Source: Dichetophora obliterata
Taxonomy: Eukaryota > Arthropoda > Insecta > Diptera > Sciomyzidae
DNA length: 64,000 nt
Assembly (NCBI GenBank): GCA_963920525.1
Contig: OY986439.1
Coordinates: forward strand, 27,600,819-27,664,818
Reading direction: 5' to 3'
This document shows positions 43,934-56,204 of the stretch, in pieces. Position numbers and translations under genes: made by a program. Position 1 is the first letter of the stretch, and each line of letters begins with the position of its first letter. A model generated the notes under the pieces. That model saw only the letters and a list, made by a program, of their open reading frames with translations, searched no databases and had not been told where the DNA came from.

Positions 43934-44474
43934 TTATGGCTATCAAAACCGAATTCCTCTCATCATTGCAAAAGACGCTGTTATGACCCCTCCACAATTC
44001 GGCTGTCAAAACCGAATTCCTCTCACCATAGCAAAAGGCGCTGTTATGACCCCTCTACAATTCGGCTGTCAAAACCGAATTCCTCTCACCATAGCAAAAG
44101 GCGCTGTTATGACCCCTCCACAATTCGGCTGTCAAAACCGAATTCCTCTCACCATCGCAAAAGGCGCTGTTATGACCCCTCCACAATTCGGCTGTCAAAA
44201 CCGAATTCCTCTCACCATAGCAAAAGGCGCTGTTATGACCCTTCTACAATTCGGCTGTCAAAACCGAAATCCTCTCACCATAGCAAAAGGCGCTGTTATG
44301 ACCCCTCCACAATTCAGCTGTCAAAACCGAATTCCTCTCACCATCGCAAAAGGCGCTGTTATGACCCCTCCACAACTCGGCTGTCAAAACCAAATTCCTC
44401 TCACCATCGCAAAAGGCGCTGTTATGACCCCTCCACAATTTGGCTATCAAAAACGAATTCCTCTCACCATTAAA
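43934..44474 (+). repeat. 63-bp minisatellite, 8.5 units
   Basis: Units start with ATGACCCCTCCACAATTCGG at 43983, 44046, 44109, 44172, 44235, 44298, 44361 and 44424, preceded by a partial unit. They differ at a few positions each. 63 is divisible by three, so a plus-strand frame (43983-44495, 170 codons) of 21-residue repeats starting MTPPQFGCQNRIP stays open, as does a minus-strand frame. Each unit holds AATTCGG...CCGAATT, a 7-bp stem with a 9-base loop. No start context or neighbouring gene suggests it is coding. Confidence 0.95.
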
Positions 44475-44699
44475 AGTTCTTACAACTTTCTGTGAGGTTG
44501 TCAAAACCGGCAGAGCATCTCTTAAACAAGAATCTAATAGCCCTTATGGAAGTTGTCAGAGCCTCGCATATTAAATTTTTTGAGAACCGTAATATTACGG
44601 CTCGAAGAAGCGAAGTTTTGATAGCCAGTTCTGTGAGAGTAACACAAATAAGAAACAATCTGCAGCACCACACGAACATATGGTGTTAATATAAGATGG

Positions 44700-45262
44700 T
44701 TAGCTTTAATGGTTCAGCCGTGAGGCCCAGACATGCACACGCACCAAAGGTGGGCGTAAATAAAGCGCGACCACGCCTATTTTTATTACAGTTGCCGAAT
44801 GTAACCATATGAAAAAAATTACTAAGTTTCAGTGTAATACGACCAAAATCGTCTGAAAAAAAAGCATTTTTATTGATGTGTGGGTGGTAAAAGTTGGTGT
44901 AGCAAAATTTTCCTAAACCATCTCGAAGTCGAAACAAATCGACTGCCAAAATTTCAGCTAAATTTAGCTTTTACTAGGTGCGTTTTGCTTTACTTCACAC
45001 TTATCTCTGGAAAAGTAGGCGTAACCACAGTGGAACCACACCCATTTCCAGTGCAGTTGCAACCATTTAAACTTTTTTGTCTAATACGACCCAAACCGTA
45101 TGAAAAAAGCATTTATATTGATTTGAGGGCGGTAAAAGGGGATGCGGCAAATTTTTCATCTCGTACCAGAAACAAATCGACTGCCAAATTTTTAACTCAA
45201 TCGGTCCAGTAGTTTTGGAGTCTAGCTATCACACAGACAGACAGACAGACGGACGAGAGTTT
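44700..45262 (+). repeat. Repetitive element with two ~240-bp sub-repeats and (CAGA)n
   Basis: Blocks GGTGGGCGTAAATAAAGCG / GTAGGCGTAACCACAG, GTAATACGACCAAAATCGT / CTAATACGACCCAAACCGT, and AACAAATCGACTGCCAAAA recur about 240 bp apart. The end is CTATCACACAGACAGACAGA, a layout also seen at 26230-26270 and common in fly transposon remnants. Not coding. Confidence 0.55.
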
Positions 45263-46639
45263 TTTTTATATGTATACAAAAATAATCTTTCAGATATTAA
45301 AGGCCGGAAAAGGCTCTTTAAATATGCATACAAAATTTTTAAGTTTTGCAATAGTATTAAATGCTGTTTTTCGTGCCTTGAATTTCGAATTGCTCATCAT
45401 ATTTTTTCACTAAAATTGAAATAACTTCATTATTTCTAATGCGATTCTCACTTTCAAGATGACTTTGGAAAGGTTTTGAAGGGTTGCATTTATGGCCAAA
45501 ATTTCTAAAACTTATACATACTAAAGCTAAAATTTGAATTATAATAGAAACACCTACTGAACAAATTTTGTAAAATATGAAAAAGAGAATTTAAAATGAA
45601 GTTTTTTGAATTTTTAAAGTTTTTTATGGAAATAAAATAAAAAATATCAAAAACTAAGTCTTCTTTTTTTTGCAAATTCTAACACGTACTGGTCTGCTAC
45701 TGTGCGTTCAAACAGATCCCGCCCACTTAATAACAGAGGTATGTTTTAAGAAATTTTTGGGGATGAAAATGATTTCTCATTTATCTCAAATTAATAAAAT
45801 TTTTAAGACAGATGAACTTATACATAAACTTCATAAAACTTAAAACCTAAAAAATCATAAAATTACTTAAACGATTGACCTAAAACTTTTTCTCGGGTCA
45901 GAATTCTGAAAAATATAAGTAAACTTTTTATAACTCAAGAGTAATATCAAACATTTCTCAAAAACTTAACCAGGCTTAGACTCATATCTTTAATTTGAAA
46001 GTTAATTGTTTAAAAACTTTTGACAATAAAAGAGTCGCAATGAAAGGGGAAGAAAAATTGATCTAATAAAAAATTGTTTTGTGCCTTACATTACGAAGAT
46101 GCTATAATGCAATACCGACATATGCAGATCTAAAGAAAACTCAGAACTTACAATTAACTTAATTTGCATATTTAGAGTAAGCCAACCAACTCCAGCGACA
46201 AAACTATTAATTCAGATATTTTCATTTTTAAAAACCGCTCGAGGAAAAATTTAAATCAGTTGATGGCTGAATTATACTTTAAAATTTTTCTAGGCTCTTT
46301 CAGTAAACATGTGTATGCCATTTTTGTTAGCTTCACTCCAATCATCACTACCATCATCTATAACTGCCGATGTCAAGGGTAGTGAAAACAATAGTGATGA
46401 TTATTTTGAATGTATCACGTTTGATTCGATAAATCACGATACATTTGTTTTCACTTTTGTTGTTTACACGAATCAACTCATAACAAAGACTTTTACACGT
46501 AAACGCAACTTCAGTATATGATTGGATAAGTTCTTTAAAACATTAATATGTTTCAACATGTGATTCAATGAAATAATTATTTAAGTAATTATTTTATTAA
46601 AATTTCGACCATCTGGGGTGGGGGTTTGAACCAAGAAAT
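45263..46639. other. No supported gene; possible remnant of a hAT interior
   Basis: A 70-codon plus-strand frame at 46309-46521 (with SSITADVKGSENNSDDYF) lies 120 bp before a hAT-like right terminus and could belong to that element. Otherwise AT-rich. Confidence 0.3.
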
Positions 46640-46660
46640 CCCCCCTTGGCTACGGCCCTG
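46640..46660. mobile_element. Orphan hAT-like right terminus
   Basis: Read inversely from 46660 the sequence is CAGGGCCGTAGCCAAGGGGG, very like hAT ends of the CAGGG(G/C)CGTAGCCA type. GTATAGGC follows. No matching left end with this flank is visible in the window. Confidence 0.4.
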
Positions 46661-46925
46661 GTATAGGCAATATATGTTGGGAACGCATGTTTTGAATATA
46701 TTGTATGAAGATCATATATATGTATCTACATTATTTTCGAACAGCTGTTTTACATAGCGATGTAAGCATTATTTTGTTACCAGTAAATTAAATAAGAAAC
46801 AAAGAAATGGATCGTGTCTTGACTTTGCACTTTGTCTTGAGTTTGTGTCGTGACTAAAAGAGTATGGCGTAAAGTAGCGAAATGCTGCTTATTTTTATAT
46901 ATGCCAAGTACTCGTTACTCACTAA

Positions 46926-47084
46926 ATGCTAACGCAAAAGCTTCTTGACGAACTTGATGACGAAAGCTACTCGCGAGACCATACGATTTTCTTCTACCAA
47001 AAATTGTTCAACGTGCCCAAAAAGTTTTCACCTGAAAAAGAGTTTTCAAAATCGGTTGGGAAACACGGGAGAAAATGGAACTGA
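46926..47084 (+). CDS. Short hypothetical frame, 52 aa
   Basis: ATG at 46926, TGA at 47082-47084. The peptide begins MLTQKLLDELDDESYSRD and is charged and balanced in composition, unlike random AT-rich translation. A different frame overlapping it (46945-47151) is less protein-like. No upstream signals or homology recognised; it could be a broken transposon frame. Confidence 0.25.
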   Translation: MLTQKLLDELDDESYSRDHTIFFYQKLFNVPKKFSPEKEFSKSVGKHGRKWN

Positions 47085-47806
47085 ACTGTTTCGCTTAAGC
47101 CTATTCATACTCTCCAGATGTATTGGTACCCATAATAAAAATTGTTTATAAAAATATGTTTTGAATACTTGATTCAAGTTTAACTTGATTTGATTTATTA
47201 GTGAACAAAAAATAATTTCTCTCCGTGTATTTAATATCGAAACGTAGGTGTGGGTGATGTTGGTGTCAAGAGCTGTTATCAAAATATAACTGAATTTGTT
47301 GTCATACACACATGTATACATGCTGAACGTAAATATATAATTTTTCAAATTGAGACGAATTGCTGATCTGTGAAATATGCGAAAAAACTTTATTCTATAC
47401 ATTAAATATAACTTCATTTCATTACGGTGCGTCCAACCATGCTAGAAAGTCAAGACTAAGATTATTGGTGAGAATATTACTTAAATGATATTTAATTTAA
47501 TATCGATTAAATTAAAAATTATCTAAAAGTTTGATGTTAACATGCAACAAATTTGAGTCAAGTGTCAAAATTATTTTCCATTCATACAGAAGAGCTGTTT
47601 CACAAAGTGCGCGAAATTTACTGCAAAACGTGGAAACAAAAGTGAAGTGAAATAATTGAAGTGAAATTAAATTGACAAAAAGAAATGTTGCATTATATGT
47701 AATAATATTAAATAAATTATTTATTATTCTATTTAAATTGTCTTCTTTAATTTTAAACAAATTCTCTTATAATTATTTTCTAATAACTTGAAAAGTTGAA
47801 AACAAA

Positions 47807-47894
47807 ATGACTTTGAGTGCTATTTTAATACCAACAAGTGGAAAAGCCAGAGTTACCAACTCAAGCAGGAAAGTAATGGAACATATTTTGACAT
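47807..47894 (+). CDS. Possible first coding exon of an unidentified gene
   Basis: AACAAAATGA gives a good fly start context. The frame MTLSAILIPTSGKARVTN continues for 29 codons to a consensus donor ACAT|GTGAGT at 47895. Read through, it stops five codons later. No partner exon was identified downstream, so this is speculative. Confidence 0.2.
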
Positions 47895-47899
47895 GTGAG

Positions 47900-49450
47900 T
47901 ACTAAACAATTTTAATATTAAATTTCTTAAATCTGAGAAAATTAGCTCAAGTAAAGGGTCTTTCTGGTCAGCAATATTTTGTTTTTACACATTTAGAAAA
48001 AGCACAACTATATTTACGTAATTTTGAATTTTCGTTTTATTTTTAATGACATTGAACTTAGAGTTTAATTAAGAACTTTAAATAAAAAAAGCACTTAATA
48101 TGGTGCATAGCGATTTTTAATTTTAGTGCATTCAATTTGAATAAAATGTTTATTGAAATTCCAAAGACTTGCTATTAGGAAATAAATGTATACTTAAAAA
48201 TGAAAGCTTAACTTACTTTTACTTTTTTTTATAATAGCAAAATGCAAAGTTAAATCGTTTACACTATTGTTTTAAGTGTCTTCTTTGTCAAAGTACCACT
48301 GTCAAAGTAAGCAACACTGTTCAAGCATATGAACAATATTTTTTTGGGTGTTTACTTAAGTTTTTGCCGCCATCTACATTTCTTTAAAAGTAATTAAAAA
48401 TGGAGATTGATATAACTTCAGGCGCCTGAATGATCTGCTATAAAAACAATGATAAAATGTTAGGTATTAAAGTAGTTATAAAGTGAACTAGAAAATTTTT
48501 TTATACCAAAAACAAAAAAAAAATTGCAAATATTTTTTGAAAAATATATGTGTTTGCTAAGAGAATCAATTTAAAATCCAAATATTTGCGTGGGGCTCTT
48601 TTGGTTTTAGCCATAGATGTTAAAGAATTTATGTGTTTAACAACATATCCAATACATATCCAGCAATAGATTGTGAATTTCATGAAAAACATGGATTCGT
48701 AAAAAACCATAAACTTTAAGTGGTGACGTGAAGTCTAACAGGTCCCTTGCTAATGTTATAAATTTTTCATTAAAAATACTTACAAATATCATAACATGAA
48801 ATATCATATTGATATCAATTTGTTTTTTTTTTAAAGTTATTTCCTATAGAAAATTCTGATGACGGGTCTGGTAAATGTTTCATCGTTTTAACAGTTTAAA
48901 AGATTTTTATGTATCTTTGAGATGCATTAGAACTTTTTAACAACAACTTATATATAAGTATATGAGTATACTATATGAACAATCTAAGTTGTAATAAATT
49001 TAAACCTTTTTGGCTAAAATATTTTCGAGGAATATTCATAAAAAATGTGAAAAAGAGTATTTTTTAAATAAAATTTAAAATTGCTTTTAATTTTTTAGCA
49101 CAACATATAAGAACTTTTGCAAGAATATACATTTTTTGTTATGATGATATTAAAATTACTATTTTTATAGTAAAATTCTAGCATTTCTGAACACAAACAG
49201 CTGTTTAAACGACCTTATTTTTTACGAATGTCTATCAAACTAAACGTCAACTGTTAAAATAAAAAAAATTAATTTGAGCTTTTGCTTCTGAAACACTTAC
49301 TATACGAAAAAAGCAAGATAAAAGTTAGACAAATTTTAGAAAAGGTAAGCGACCTTGAAACATTTATTGAGTTCGAGACATGAAAATAAAATAATTGCTT
49401 TCTAGTAATTTTGCAAGTTGTCAAGTGTCCAAACAACGCACAGTATATAT
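47900..49450. other. AT-rich sequence, no gene seen
   Basis: No feature could be supported on either strand. Confidence 0.45.
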
Positions 49451-49482
49451 CAGTGGCGGACTAAGGCTGATTTAAGTCCTAA
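49451..49482. mobile_element. Orphan hAT-like left terminus
   Basis: CAGTGGCGGACTAAGGCTGA resembles hAT ends of the CAGTGGCG type, preceded by GTATATAT. The matching right end is not seen, possibly displaced by the adjacent expanded microsatellite or lost. Confidence 0.35.
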
Positions 49483-49936
49483 TTTCTTACCGGCCCAACT
49501 CAAAATTTTCAAATTTTGTGATGCAATTTAATAAACAATACTTTAAAAAATTTAATTTTATGTTCCCTACATGAACTCTCACACAATTTTTCAGATAAAA
49601 AATTTGATTATGCAAAAAAATTATCTGCCTCATAAAAACTTAAATAACTACAGAAATTATTACGAAATGTGGAAAATAATAGTTTTTGTAAAAATGTCCA
49701 AGCACTTTGCTTAAAATAAAAAAAAAACACAAATTGAGTTTGACGGTAAGAATTGACTGAAATCTGTTCATAACTCTTACAATTTCCAGTATGTATTTAT
49801 CTTCAAAATCTAATACAAGAGTTTCAGTTAATTGAAAATCAAATTAACATTAATCATGATGTTTTGTAAAATTATTTAAAAAAAAAAATTAATATATTCT
49901 TATACGAGTACGTATTTTATATAATTTAAGTATAAA

Positions 49937-51411
49937 AATATAATAAATATAATAAGAATAATAAATTTAATATATATAATAAATATAATATATATAATAA
50001 ATATAATAAATATAATAAATATAATAAATATAATAAATATAATAAATATAATAAATATAATAAATATAATAAATATAATAAATATAATAAATATAATAAA
50101 TATAATAAATATAATAAATATAATAAATATAATAAATATAATAAATATAATAAATATAATAAATATAATAAATATAATAAATATAATAAATATAATAAAT
50201 ATAATAAATATAATAAATATAATAAATATAATAAATATAATAAATATAATAAATATAATAAATATAATAAATATAATAAATATAATAAATATAATAAATA
50301 TAATAAATATAATAAATATAATAAATATAATAAATATAATAAATATAATAAATATAATAAATATAATAAATATAATAAATATAATAAATATAATAAATAT
50401 AAAAAATATAATAAATATAATAAATAAAATAAATAAAATCCATATAATAAATAAAATAAATATAGTAAATAAAACAAATATAATATATATAAAAAATATA
50501 ATAAATATAATTAATATGATAAAAATTAAATATAATAAATATAATAAATATAAAAAATATAAAAATATAATAAATATAATAAATATAATAAATATAATAT
50601 ATATAATAAATATAATAAATAATATAAATAAAAAAATATAATAAATATAAAAAATATAATAAATATAATAAATATAATAAATATAATAAATATAATAAAT
50701 ATAATAAATATAATAAATATAATAAATATAATAAATATAATAAATATAATAAATATAATAAATATAATAAATATAATAAATATAATAAATATAATAAATA
50801 TAATAAATATAATAAATATAATAAATATAATAAATATAATAAATATAATAAATATAATAAATATAATAAATATAATAAATATAATTAATATAATAAATAT
50901 AATAAATATAATAAATATAATATATATAATAAATATAATAAATATAATAAATATAATAAATATAATAAATATAATAAATATAATAAATATAATAAATATA
51001 ATAAATATATTAAATATAATAAATATAATAAATTTAATAAATATAATAAATATAATAAATATAATAAATATTATATATATAATAAATATAATAAATATAA
51101 TAAATATAATAAATATAATAAATATAATAAATATAATAAATATAATATATATAATAAATATAAGAAATATAATAAATATAATAAATATAATAAATATAAT
51201 AAATATAATAAATATAATTTATATAATAAATATAATAAATATATTAAATATAATAAATATAATAAATATAATAAATATAATAAATATAATAAATATAATA
51301 AATATAATAAATATAATAAATATTATAAATATAATAAATATAATAAATATAATAAATATAATAAATATAATAAATATATTAAATATAATAAATATAATAA
51401 ATTTAATATAT
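49937..51411 (+). repeat. 9-bp (ATAATAAAT)n array, ~1.5 kb
   Basis: Tandem ATAATAAAT units, very regular at 49980-50400 and 50640-51400, with a disordered stretch about 50400-50640 and scattered single changes. Residual units continue to about 51660. The long minus-strand LLY/IYY frames are artefacts of a unit divisible by three. Confidence 0.95.
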
Positions 51412-51669
51412 ATATGAATTAAATTGTGAGCTTTAGATCAAGTAAGTTTTTAAAGAAGGCAACAACAACAACAACAATTTAGTTCATGTAATAGTTTTAT
51501 AGATCATAAAACTAATAATAAATATAATTAATATAATAAATATAATATGTATAATAAATATAATAAATATCGTTAATATAGTTAATACAATAAACATAAT
51601 AAATATAGCAAACATAATAAAAATAATAAATATAATAAATTGTATAATTTATATCATAAATATTTTAAA

Positions 51670-52320
51670 TACAATCAATATACTTATTATAATAAAAATA
51701 AATAAAATACTATTACTAACGTTAAACTTGTGTTTTTATGTAACTTATTTCGTTTGATTAATCAACTGTTTTCAATGCAAAAAAAATTATTAAAAATTTC
51801 TTTATTGTTTGATTTTAAATCGATTGCTGTGTTCCTTTTCTTTAAATCAAAGAAAAAGCCACGAATGCTTTTTGTTTCTCCTAAAATACTTTTTGGTGAA
51901 AAAGTTCATGTTTCTTCCATTTAACTTTTCATATTTCCCAAATCTGCTCAAAATATTTATTCTTTGCGATAGAAACATTTTATCATAAAATTATATTATG
52001 ATACTATACTTCACTTAAACTCTTATTGACCTCTCAGATCAGATTTTTTGGCACTTTTAAAAACACTTTTTAAAAACAGATTTTTTATAGATATATTTTT
52101 ATTTGGTAGATACAAATAGATTCAAAATTCACAATACCTTAAAAAAAAAATAAATAATATATATAACTAAAAAAATACTATTAAATAGATGAAATGCACA
52201 CGTATTCTCTAGCTTATTCGTAGTATTTTTAAATTAATATGTTTTTATTGCCCTTTTCGTGAAACAAATCATTTGAAGAACTTTGTTCGAAGTAAAATTG
52301 ACTTTTTAGCAACATTTCTT
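51670..52320. other. AT-rich sequence, no gene seen
   Basis: No feature could be supported. Confidence 0.45.
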
Positions 52321-52329
52321 TAACTTTGT

Positions 52330-52870
52330 CGTTGTCATAATCCCTGTCCATGTTTTTAGCAAATGCTTGTCTTAATTCTTGTCTTACTAATTGTCGTGAT
52401 CCTTGACTAAAGCCTTTTCTATTTTCTTATTTTAACCCTTCTCCTAACCCTTCTCTAAGTTCTTGTCCTTATCCTTGTCCAAAACTACGTCGAAATCTTT
52501 GTTGTAATAATTTTCTTAATTCTTAGCTTAGTCTTTGTCAAAAACCTTGTTCAAATCATCATCCCTGTCCAAATCCTTGCCTTAATCCTTTTCTTTTTAA
52601 TTGTCCAAATTCTTGTTCAAAGCCTTGTCCGTATTCTTGTCTAAGTCCTTCTCCAAATCTTTATCTTCACCCTTGTCCAAAACTATGTTGAAATCCTTGT
52701 CCGAATTGCTTGTCTAAGTCCATATCTTTACCCTTATCGTAATCTTTTTCCTTAATCCTTGGTCTAATACTTGTCCTAGTCTGTCCTACTACTTGTCCTT
52801 ATCCTTGTCTAAATGCTTGTTTAAATCCATGTCCTTATGTTTTGCAAATCCTTGTTCTAACCCAATTTTC
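52330..52870 (+). repeat. Degenerate 12-bp array (AATCCTTGTCCA-like)
   Basis: Words such as AATCCTTGTC, AATTCTTGTC and AACCCTTCTC recur at multiples of about 6 and 12 bp for 540 bp. The inverse strand of the consensus would read GAT TTG GAC AAG (D-L-D-K), but stops break every frame, so it is not a gene now. Interruption rate is high, so the array is old. Confidence 0.8.
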
Positions 52871-53024
52871 TATTTTTTGCACAATCTTTATTAAATATTA
52901 TATTGATTTTTGCTCGACGCCTTATAATCGACATTTACTGAGGGACACAAATATTTATCTTTGTGCCCTGCAATATTTTTATGCATCGATGTTGCAGTTA
53001 TGTGACATAAGTATGCTGCATTAG

Positions 53025-53720
53025 CGATCTGATGACTTATATATATATATATATATATGTAATATATACATATATGTAAATGTTTTGCATTAAAAAATCG
53101 CATTAAAAAATTAACCATAATGTCTATAGTTACCGATATATTATACCATGCAACGTTTATGCATTTTTGTTGTAATAAGTGGCTTCCGCCGCGAACTTAT
53201 GACGTCATAATATTTTTTAATACTCTGTATAATACTATGTTTAATATGATGGTATAATAATATTTACCATCGCCTTACCTTTACTACCGCACCATTAAAT
53301 TTATTATAATACATTTAGTTACCGAGATTTTATTTAATGTAACGTTTTTTGCATTTTTGTTGCATAAGCTAGTCCCGATCTGATGACGTCATATTTTAAA
53401 AAATTTTGCTTATGAGGTCGCATTTTGACACTTTATTTCCCCCTCATACCTTTTGCTATGGCATAAGTACTCAACGAGTTATAATTCTATAAAACGTCGT
53501 GACGCGCTTGCTGCTTCTTTGATCTACAAGCGGCTGTCTTCGCGGCTTCATGATGTCCAAATTTTTTGCCTATTTTTGTGAGGAGGGAATATAAGCAGCC
53601 TTTACTGGTGTATAATAATTTTTACCTTAGAACTATTACTCAGTGAGTATTAATTCCATGCAACAATTTTTCATTTTTGTTGCATAAGCAACTCCTTTCG
53701 TGTCCTGATGAAGTCATAAT
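53025..53720 (+). repeat. Diverged 160-185-bp tandem array containing TGACGTCA sites
   Basis: The block ATGCAACGTTT-TGCATTTTTGTTGCATAAG followed by (T)GATGACGTCATAATATTTTT recurs with the TGATGA-CGTCAT position at about 53031, 53198, 53381, 53546 and 53706. Two units keep a perfect palindromic TGACGTCA (53200-53207 and 53384-53391); the others are changed (TGACTTA, TGATGTCC, TGAAGTCA). The array follows a (TA)n run at 53037-53060. Noncoding. Confidence 0.65.
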
Positions 53721-54529
53721 GTTTTTTATTATTTTTGAAATGGCGTTAAAGAATAAACCTTCACAGTCGGACCGTGAGTTTATTTTTAGGTCTCGTACTT
53801 AGTTTGTTATTATTGCATGTAACACCGTGACGTTTTTTATTTTCAATATTTTAGATATCACGAGATAAGACGTAAAGTTTTCACGTCACAAAATTTCTCT
53901 AGAAAAGAAAAAATATTAAAAACAAAATACAGAAACATGCGAAATATCAGTCACATTACCGGAACAATTCAATGACCTCGTGCAAGGACGTTTTTATAAG
54001 ACACATTTGCAAGTTCCGCGAATTATCACTTCCGTTGCCAATGGAAAAAATACCCATGAATATTTATACAAAATACGTATAGAAAAGATATAATTTGTAA
54101 ATTTTTTAATTGAAAATATTTTTATTTTATTTGAAATCAGCTAAAAGATTTTCATTGACTCTTTAAGATGAAGATGTAAAATTTTATGCGAATTATGAAA
54201 TTTGTAGTTAGAAAAATCACGAGTGACCAAATGTGGAAAAAAGCTCATAAAAATAAAAGAAAATAAAACGAGCAAATTTGCTTTGATCTTGTTGCTATGA
54301 TTGCCTAACTCACAAATGCAAACTAACTATGTACAAAATGAGTACACAAATCAGAAAATATTAAATAAGATTTATTTATGCTTTAAGGTACATAAAAACA
54401 GTTTTGTACTAGCAAAAAACAAAAAAAAAAAACACAAAAACAAACACTCAAGGAACAAGACCAGACAAAACACAAATGCAAAAACAACAACAATAAAAGT
54501 TCAACTTGCTTACCGCACTGAGGCGGGAT
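53721..54529. other. AT-rich sequence, no gene seen
   Basis: A-rich tract with AACAAAACACAA-like words near 54415-54490. No coding evidence. Confidence 0.4.
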
Positions 54530-54760
54530 CCAGCCATGAGACAGTCACTCACTCAGTTTAGTTTGCAACGAGGCACGCGTGTTCACTGTTGGAATTCTAT
54601 CTACATCGTTAGCCAGCTAGCCAATCAGCTGTTCGAACATCTTCGTTGAGTAACAGAAAAAAAAAATCAAAAAAATTCAGTGTTCTTTACAACGTAAAAC
54701 AAATAAAAAATATAAAAGTTAAAACTGAGCCATAAGTGAAAAACGCATGAAACTAATGTA
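54530..54760 (+). promoter_or_regulatory. Candidate fly promoter / 5' UTR region
   Basis: Initiator-like TCAGTTTAG (about 54555) and TCAGTGTTC (about 54677) lie in a locally less AT-rich block with GTTCGAAC. An A-rich run follows (AACAAATAAAAAATATAAAAGTTAAAAC), a texture typical of fly 5' leaders. No downstream coding exon is identified, so the gene served, if any, is unknown. CACTCACTCG words recur here and near 54975. Confidence 0.2.
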
Positions 54761-55722
54761 AGAAAGTGAACGAAAATTGTCAACGACAGCAGTCTCAAAA
54801 CTACAACATCGCAACAACTTTTTATATATTGAAAAAAAAAAACCAAAAAAAAAACCCAATTTTTGTGACTAACATAAATTTCGTCATTAATTTAAGTGCT
54901 TTGCGTCATGTTTTCAAAAAACTGTTGGCGCTTTCATTTGCATTTTACAGAGCTTGTGGCTCTCTTCGCCTCACAGGCACTCACTCGTTTTTGCTCTCGC
55001 ACTCACGCTGTAGCGTTCTGGATCGCTTTTGTTAATAACACAGTCCAACATTCAAAATAAATACTGACCTCAACAACCAATTTTGAAAGGGGAATCGAAC
55101 AAAAATATACACGTGTATCGGCATTTTAAAAGCTTTCTTTTAAGTAATTTTTAAAATTGGTTTTTAATTGACTATTAGCAATTTTCGAACATTTGAAGTT
55201 GGGAATATACTAAATATATGCCTTTAAAATAATTGTGTTCACCTATATTAAAAATTTTTATATTTTTTTTAAATAACCCTATAGCGCCCTTTTAAAATAT
55301 TTTTTTAGAAAAGTTCCCCTAAAAAAGGGTTCAAATATTCGATGGCACTATTTTTTAGGAAATTTCGCTTTGAGTCTTTTTGGACAAGATTTGTGTACAG
55401 CTTATATTTATTATTTATTTAATATAAATAAAAATTAATACAAATAAGAACAACATTTTTTACAGTAGAATGGATACTTTATTAACCATAGGATTGAATA
55501 TAGATAGCAAACACCTAAAGTAACTCAAGGCTTTGTGATACTTATGAACTAAGAAAAATATTTAATTAATAGGATGCATAACAGATATTAAATGTCTTAA
55601 AGGTAATAACGTTAAGACAAATAAATTAACACATTGTTGTGTCTTAAATGAATTTAGAACTTCAATAATAAAATAGAGATAACAACTATAAAAGAAAAGG
55701 AAGTAAAACATAAATTACTTAC
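54761..55722. other. AT-rich sequence, no gene seen
   Basis: No supported coding frame. Confidence 0.4.
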
Positions 55723-56204
55723 TTACTTAGTTGGCGCTACAGCCGTATGTCGGTCTTGGCCTCGTCTAAGAATCTGCGCCAGCCATTTCTGTCTCTTGCC
55801 TGCTGGCGCCAGTTGGAAATTTCAAGCTCATCAGGTTGTTCTCTACACATTAAAAAATTTGAGGGTAAATTTTATCTTTTTTATAACATTTGTGTGGTAT
55901 AAACTTTTTTTATTCCAAATAATTTATAAATTTTATACCACTCAATATTACAAAAATAATAAAACAAATATAATTTAAAAATTTCATATGGATATCATGT
56001 GTTAATCAAAATATATTCTGGTTCGAATGAAAAAAATTCACCGAAATCGGGAAATTTAAAAATAAAGTGGTTTCGATTGATCTGTCGAGAAAAATGTTCT
56101 AGAAAAATTTATAAGATTTGATGGTATAACTTTTAAAACATTTTTGGTTGGGTAAAACATATGTATACAAAATAGTATAAAATTTATGATCATATTTTGT
56201 ACTG

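Noticed and set aside
43983..44495. CRISPR-like array or repeat protein gene
   Set aside because: No unique spacers between constant repeats; the whole 63-bp unit repeats. Eukaryotic context; no gene signals.
49926..50477. Minus-strand frames of 158-183 codons (LLY and IYY repeats)
   Set aside because: Translation of the ATAATAAAT array.
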